DNA of 64,000 bases, taken from Salibacter halophilus. GTDB taxonomy: Bacteria > Bacteroidota > Bacteroidia > Flavobacteriales_G > Salibacteraceae. Of this stretch, positions 59,680 to 64,000 are shown piece after piece. Under the pieces are notes generated by a model, which saw nothing but the letters and a program-made list of their open reading frames with translations, searched no databases and was not told where the DNA came from. The translations under genes and the position numbers were made by a program. Positions within the stretch are counted from its first letter, which is position 1; the number at the start of each line of letters is the position of its first letter. The DNA is taken from positions 186,001 to 250,000 of the forward strand of contig NZ_WACR01000005.1 in NCBI RefSeq assembly GCF_008806325.1. Reading direction: 5' to 3'.

Positions 59680-60582
59680 ATGAGTAATTGGAAACCGTAC
59701 ATACAGGATTTCAAGTCGTATTTACAGCTAGAACGTTCGATGGCTGAAAACACAGTGCTCAATTATTTGCGCGATATTGATAAGCTGGAATTGTTCAATG
59801 AAAGTGAAAATCAATCGAAAAAGCTGGAGAATTATACTGAGGATGATCTATCGAATTTCCTGCAGTGGATTGGCGAAATTGGTTTGAGCGCTAACAGTCA
59901 GAACCGAATTCTATCGGGCATTAAGGCGTTTTTCAAGTTTTTGGTGCTGGAAAACTACATGGATCACAATCCGGCTGAGTTGATAGAATCAGCAAAAGTT
60001 GGCAGGAAATTTCCAGATACTCTTGCCGATTATGAAGTTGAAAAGATGATCAACGCTGTTGACCGCAGCTCTCCTGAGGGAGAACGAAACCGCGCGATAA
60101 TTGAGGTTTTGTACGGATGTGGTTTACGCGTATCAGAACTTATTTCACTGAGACTGAGCGACTGTGCATTTGATGATGGTTTTTTGAGAATTGTGGGAAA
60201 GGGAAATAAACAACGACTTGTTCCTGTAGGTAAACATGCAACAAAACAGATCAAACTCTACATTAATGAAGTTCGTGTTCACCAGGATATAAAGCCCGGC
60301 CACGAAGATATTTTGTTTTTAAACAGACGCGGAAAAGGACTTACGCGAATGATGATTTTCTACATCGTTCGTGATTTAGCCAAAGCAGCCGGAATTAAAA
60401 AGAAGATTAGTCCGCACACTTTGCGTCACAGCTTTGCTACAGAATTAGTACAACGTGGTGCAGATTTGAGAGCTGTGCAGGAAATGCTGGGGCACGAATC
60501 CATTACGACAACCGAAATCTACACCCACCTCGACCAAAGCGACTTACAAGATGCCATTTTCAATTTTCACCCTAGAGCCTAA
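59680..60582 (+). CDS. xerD: Tyrosine recombinase XerD
   Basis: Resolves chromosome dimers at dif with its partner XerC. 300 residues: SAM-like core-binding domain (about 5-90), catalytic Arg in GLRVSELISLRLSD (about 150), KGNKQRLVP (about 175), HTLRHSFATEL (about 247), LGHESITTTEIYTHL with final His and nucleophile Tyr (about 270-284). All catalytic residues are present. The chromosomal setting (no attachment repeats or phage genes) argues for the housekeeping enzyme rather than an integrase. Confidence 0.93.
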   Translation: MSNWKPYIQDFKSYLQLERSMAENTVLNYLRDIDKLELFNESENQSKKLENYTEDDLSNFLQWIGEIGLSANSQNRILSGIKAFFKFLVLENYMDHNPAELIESAKVGRKFPDTLADYEVEKMINAVDRSSPEGERNRAIIEVLYGCGLRVSELISLRLSDCAFDDGFLRIVGKGNKQRLVPVGKHATKQIKLYINEVRVHQDIKPGHEDILFLNRRGKGLTRMMIFYIVRDLAKAAGIKKKISPHTLRHSFATELVQRGADLRAVQEMLGHESITTTEIYTHLDQSDLQDAIFNFHPRA

Positions 60583-63461
60583 GTTTTGGCTTCCTCTTTA
60601 AGATAGCGTGTCATTACTTTGAGGAATTCTTCAGGGTTGATTGGTTTAGTTACGTAGTCATTCATCCCAACCTCCAGTACATTATCTCTCACTTCATTGA
60701 ATGCATCAGCTGTTAAGGCTACAACAGGAATGTTTTTGAAATATTCTTCATCAATTGACCTTATCGCTTTAGTAGCTTCATAGCCATCCATCTCAGGCAT
60801 TTGCAAATCCATTAGGATAAGATCAAAGTCTTTGGAGGTTATTACATCAAGCGCATCTTTTCCGTTTTCGCTAACTGTAACTTTTGCTCCCCATTTGTTT
60901 AAGAACTGAGCTGCAATTTTTTGATTTATTGGATTATCTTCAACTAAAAGAATGTGATATCCTTTGAGATCATCTTTTCCTGATTGATTCTTTCTCCCTT
61001 CATGTTGCTGTCCTGTGGAATCGTCTTCAATTTTTTCAGTCTCTAAACATTTTTCAAAACTCAGGATAACAGTAAACTCTGATCCTTTGCCTTGCTCACT
61101 TTCAGCTTTGATGCTCCCTCCCTGCATTTCTACAAGGTTTTTGGTTATCGACAGTCCTAAACCAGTTCCACCATAGGTATTTAGAATACTAGAATCAGCC
61201 TGTTCAAAAGCATTAAAAATTGCTTCTTTTTTATCTTCCGGTATTCCAATACCCGTATCGGTTATTTTAAACTCAATTTCATGATGATCACGTGTTTCAC
61301 TAATTTGAGACACCCTCATTTCAACTTTTCCTTCATCAGTGAATTTTACGGCATTCCCCACAATGTTGATGAGTATTTGATTGAGTCGGTTTTCATCTCC
61401 CAGCACCTTTACCGGCACTCTTGAATCAATTTCGATCGCCAGTTCAACACCTTTTTCATCAGTTTTTTCACGCATCATTTCACCAACCTGACTCACAATA
61501 TCTTTAAGTTGCAGGGGCTCATTGGAGAATGAAATCTTTCCTGATTCAATTTTACTGTGATCGAGGATATCATTAACCAATGCAAGCAAGTTATCTGCAC
61601 TGAACTTGAGAGATTTTAACTTATCTATTTGATCGTCTTTTGGGTCTTCTTCAAGTAGGAAACTTGTGTAGCCAATCACTGCATTGAGAGGAGTACGAAT
61701 TTCGTGACTCATACTGGATAGGAACTGTTGTTTTGATCTTGCGAGTTCCTCAGCTCTTTGTTTTGCATCGATCAGAGCCTGTTCTACTCGTTTTCGCTCA
61801 GTTAGATCGTGCCACACCGCCAAAATGACCTGTTCATTATTAAGGGTTACAGCTGTGTAGGTAACTTCAGTTGGCACTTCCTGCCCACTGGTTTTCCTGT
61901 AAGTCCAATCGAAAGTGTGTTTTCCTTTTTCAAGAGCGGCATTGAGCATCTCATCAGCCTTGTATTCAGATCGTCTTCCATCAGGTTGGCGATCCTTGGA
62001 AAACTCCCACGGTAGTTTCCCTATGAAGTCGTCTTTTCTACTGATATTGAGCATCTGTAAGGCTGCTTCATTACAATCTAATATTCCATCACTGTTGAAA
62101 ATGAGGTGTGGATCTGAAGAGTATTCAAACAGGATGCGGAACTTTTGTTCACTCATGAACTTATCCGTCACATCTTTAGCTATTCCTATAACCCCAACAA
62201 CATTACCCTCGTCATCTTTATAAGGTTTTTCTTTAACCTCAAGCGTAATGGGGTTTCCGTTTTTATCGCGAACCTCAGCATAAAAAAGATTGCCATCGTC
62301 TACACCCTGAAGAACTTTTGATGTTGTTTCGTGTGCAGTTCGATTCAATGGATTTTGCGTGAATAGTCGGTATTCAGATTTCTCAAACTCTTCAGGTGTG
62401 TAACCGAGCACTTTTTGAACATTTTCACTTACGTAATCATACTCGTAATCGGCATTATGACGATATGTGAAATCTCTTGAATATTCAAAAAGAAGCTTTT
62501 GTTGATCGATTAGTTTTTCGAGGTTTTGTCTATTCTCTCTCAGTTCCTGAGCAGATTTCCTCAATTGCTGAATACTTCTACTAAAAACAAATACTACTAG
62601 TACAATTACTAATAGGTTTACAGCTATCACAAAGAATAGATTTTGCCTGATAGAATCTACCACTACACTTTTAGGCATGGCAAATACAAGGCCTATTGAC
62701 TCACCATAAATATTTACGGGATAAAAAGCTGTTACAAAAGATTCTTGTTCACCATTTTCGTTGATTTTTAAATCAACTTCTAACGAAGTAGCAACCTCTG
62801 CTTCAAAGGCTTCTTTTAATGGAGTTTCAAGTATATTGTTAGTTGTAAAAAGCCTGTTTCCTCCGGGATTATCTGACGCGATGACACCACTAGCATCGAG
62901 TAATGATTTATAGGAGTCTAAAGAGCTGAAGTATCTTCTAAATTGATCGTTGACGAATTCGTTGGTTTTCAACTCGAAGATAACAGCACCATTTTCAGTA
63001 GTTAGGAACGCATTATTGTAGCCGTTGATAAACTTGAGCTGATTAGCAGAATCTTCAAATTGTAAAGTCGTATCAATTTGCTGTACTTCAAATGTTCCTT
63101 TCCCATACCACTTTACTCGCCTACTGCCACCTTCACTACTGATTGTCATTGACTTGATAAGATCACGGTGCTCAACCATCAATGATTTTATATCCGCGAG
63201 CTCTGAGGTTGACAATTGGCTCTGACCGAAAAAATTATTTTCAGAATTAGAGAAAAGAAACTCAACATCGTACCGAAACTGGTTGAAGGAACGCTCAATT
63301 TGCTCAGCACATATTTGTGACTCTCTTGACAAATAATTTTGCTCATTCTCAACCCTGTCTTTCAACAACAAATTGAATATAAACAACGAACCTCCCACCA
63401 TTGCTATTAACAGCAAAACGATGGTAAGGATAACTCCAATATCTTTTTTGGTTAAGTTCAT
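60579..63461 (-). CDS. Hybrid sensor histidine kinase/response regulator
   Basis: 960 residues. Two membrane helices (about 10-33 and 273-295) flank an extracytoplasmic sensor domain. A short coiled coil leads to two PAS domains (about 325-440 and 440-565; YSRDFTYRHNADYEY, LFEYSSDPHLIFNSDG), then HisKA with the phospho-acceptor SSMSHEIRTPLNAVIGY (about 585), a HATPase with NAVKFTDEG and GTGLGLSITKNLVEMQGG (about 700-805), and a receiver domain with LLVEDNPINQ and the phospho-acceptor DLILMDLQMPEMDG (about 840-950). Target genes unknown. Overlaps xerD by four bases (convergent). Adjacent to a Cache-domain gene. Exact interspersed word at 63218 (GQS). Confidence 0.92.
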   Translation of the reverse strand: MNLTKKDIGVILTIVLLLIAMVGGSLFIFNLLLKDRVENEQNYLSRESQICAEQIERSFNQFRYDVEFLFSNSENNFFGQSQLSTSELADIKSLMVEHRDLIKSMTISSEGGSRRVKWYGKGTFEVQQIDTTLQFEDSANQLKFINGYNNAFLTTENGAVIFELKTNEFVNDQFRRYFSSLDSYKSLLDASGVIASDNPGGNRLFTTNNILETPLKEAFEAEVATSLEVDLKINENGEQESFVTAFYPVNIYGESIGLVFAMPKSVVVDSIRQNLFFVIAVNLLVIVLVVFVFSRSIQQLRKSAQELRENRQNLEKLIDQQKLLFEYSRDFTYRHNADYEYDYVSENVQKVLGYTPEEFEKSEYRLFTQNPLNRTAHETTSKVLQGVDDGNLFYAEVRDKNGNPITLEVKEKPYKDDEGNVVGVIGIAKDVTDKFMSEQKFRILFEYSSDPHLIFNSDGILDCNEAALQMLNISRKDDFIGKLPWEFSKDRQPDGRRSEYKADEMLNAALEKGKHTFDWTYRKTSGQEVPTEVTYTAVTLNNEQVILAVWHDLTERKRVEQALIDAKQRAEELARSKQQFLSSMSHEIRTPLNAVIGYTSFLLEEDPKDDQIDKLKSLKFSADNLLALVNDILDHSKIESGKISFSNEPLQLKDIVSQVGEMMREKTDEKGVELAIEIDSRVPVKVLGDENRLNQILINIVGNAVKFTDEGKVEMRVSQISETRDHHEIEFKITDTGIGIPEDKKEAIFNAFEQADSSILNTYGGTGLGLSITKNLVEMQGGSIKAESEQGKGSEFTVILSFEKCLETEKIEDDSTGQQHEGRKNQSGKDDLKGYHILLVEDNPINQKIAAQFLNKWGAKVTVSENGKDALDVITSKDFDLILMDLQMPEMDGYEATKAIRSIDEEYFKNIPVVALTADAFNEVRDNVLEVGMNDYVTKPINPEEFLKVMTRYLKEEAKT

Positions 63462-63514
63462 GTGTCAATTTAAGAGTTAGTGAAAATACATCAATTTCAT
63501 TTTAAAGTTAACGA

Positions 63515-64000
63515 TCAAAGCTTAATGACCTGCACAAGCTGCCATTTTAATTCTGATATTTCAGCGTTGAGCAGCATATAGTCAGATCCATTCCAATTAA
63601 AACGTACCTTTTTTTCTCCATCTGTCAGTATTTTCCTGCAAGCTTCTTTAAAGCCCTGGTTTTTACTTCTGTAAATATTTCGAGATTCAGGAAACTCGAA
63701 TGAATTTTTAATCATTTTTTGAGTCTCAGTATCAACTGCAATTATTGTCTCAGTATTCTCTCTTAACGAAATTAACCTGCCTTCAGAGTCCATGATAAAA
63801 TAATACCCTGATTGTTTATCAAGATACTTTTCCTTTATAGTTTGAACAGGTATATTCAATTGAAGATACATGTCATTTGAAGGCACAATGCATGACATCA
63901 ACCAGCCTGATTCAACAGGTGACCAATACGGAGTTGTGACCCAATTACCAGAGGGTGTTTCCTTGCTATTATTGGCTTCATTCAATATATGAGCAATACA
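63515..64000 (-). CDS. Cache-domain sensor fragment, C-terminal part (cut by right edge)
   Basis: An open frame enters from the right edge and ends at 63515, about 161 codons in the window. It looks like the second half of a double Cache sensor: YWSPVESGWLMSCIVPSN, then a loop with YYFIMDSEGRLISL. It stops right after the last strand (LKWQLVQVIKL) without the helix and signalling domain that usually follow. The frame has no Met start of its own inside the window; a TTG at 63983 is unlikely to be the true start. It lies 53 bp upstream of the hybrid kinase. It may be a stand-alone sensor or a truncated gene. Confidence 0.75.
   Translation of the reverse strand, partial: CIAHILNEANNSKETPSGNWVTTPYWSPVESGWLMSCIVPSNDMYLQLNIPVQTIKEKYLDKQSGYYFIMDSEGRLISLRENTETIIAVDTETQKMIKNSFEFPESRNIYRSKNQGFKEACRKILTDGEKKVRFNWNGSDYMLLNAEISELKWQLVQVIKL

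Larger units (their letters stand above)
903..63227. repeat. Interspersed word YGGTCAGANCC, 35 exact copies
   Basis: Exact 10-base cores GGTCAGANCC on the plus strand start at 903, 1704, 8026, 9889, 12770, 17853, 24645, 26625, 30762, 30964, 35059, 36039, 40582, 42761, 45821, 50174, 54552 and 55973. Reverse-complement cores (GGNTCTGACC) start at 8784, 13186, 14843, 20369, 22751, 29368, 32797, 34742, 39559, 41163, 42827, 50500, 50737, 52397, 55410, 59663 and 63218. The N is A in 12, G in 12, T in 9 and C in 2. The preceding base is C (21) or T (14), never a purine. With nine fixed bases, about 0.5 copies are expected in 64 kb on both strands. Copies are single and dispersed, not tandem. Function is unknown; the pattern resembles a DNA uptake sequence. 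Counts were made by eye and may be off by a copy or two. Confidence 0.93.

Noticed and set aside
59680-60582. XerD as a mobile-element integrase
   Set aside because: It has housekeeping XerD length and motifs, and there are no attachment repeats, tRNA target or phage genes nearby.
903-63227. Interspersed word as a Chi or KOPS polar sequence
   Set aside because: Such signals are strongly biased to one strand per replichore. Here orientations alternate (18 to 17) with no switch point in the window.
1-64000. tRNA, rRNA, CRISPR or insertion sequences
   Set aside because: No TTCRA-type T-arm with matching acceptor, no ribosomal core sequence, no regular repeat-spacer array, and no transposase or terminal inverted repeats were seen. 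This was by eye, so a tRNA could still be missed.

Overview
The window looks like ordinary chromosome from a member of the Bacteroidota, most likely a marine flavobacterium-like lineage. The evidence is a type IX secretion C-terminal sorting domain, Bacteroidetes-type promoters (-7 TAnnTTTG, sometimes with a -33 TTTG), almost no Shine-Dalgarno sequences, AT-rich DNA, and families largely confined to this phylum (DoxX/BT_3928-like, DUF1599, DUF6495-like, DUF4476, DUF4159, MtaB, ornithine aminotransferase with a Cys-rich insert). I see no rRNA, tRNA, CRISPR array, insertion sequence, prophage or plasmid module.

Layout. 0-9 kb: end of a large secreted protein, prmA-tpiA-DoxX, DUF1599, folP-cdaA (folate and c-di-AMP), a TPR lipoprotein with def and ruvX, and dapD. 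9-17 kb: MarC, a family 9 glycosyltransferase, a conserved cytoplasmic unknown, yaaA, an atypical Nramp-like transporter, a pterin dehydratase, a ComB-like phosphatase and gcvT. 17-24 kb: a nucleotide-sugar dehydratase, a thioesterase, miaE, several small membrane unknowns and an AI-2E permease. 24-32 kb: a CstB-like persulfide dioxygenase/sulfurtransferase, a fatty acid desaturase, pyrophosphatase, NfeD protease, inositol monophosphatase, mtaB and SanA. 32-41 kb: two multi-pass membrane glycosyltransferases, DsbA-like, SMUG-like glycosylase, nitroreductase-pirin and a propeller lipoprotein. 41-50 kb: DEAD helicase, rocD, a T9SS cargo protein, a likely small RNA (the only stretch above 300 bp without a gene, 48440-48897), and the rpsP-rimM-trmN6 translation operon. 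50-64 kb: saccharopine-dehydrogenase-like enzyme, pckA, rsmE, DUF4159, a K+ channel, lpdA, DUF4389, xerD, a hybrid histidine kinase and a Cache-domain fragment.

The main discovery candidate is not a gene. The word YGGTCAGANCC is scattered singly through the whole window: I counted 35 exact GGTCAGANCC cores on both strands (18 plus, 17 minus) where about 0.5 would be expected by chance. The base before the core is a pyrimidine in 35 of 35, and the base before that is A or T in 30 of 35. Thirty copies lie in coding sequence, in every frame that avoids a stop, and five lie between genes, where copies also form inverted pairs or a terminator arm. This is how DNA uptake sequences of Neisseriaceae and Pasteurellaceae behave. 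I know of no such word described for Bacteroidota, but I could not search.
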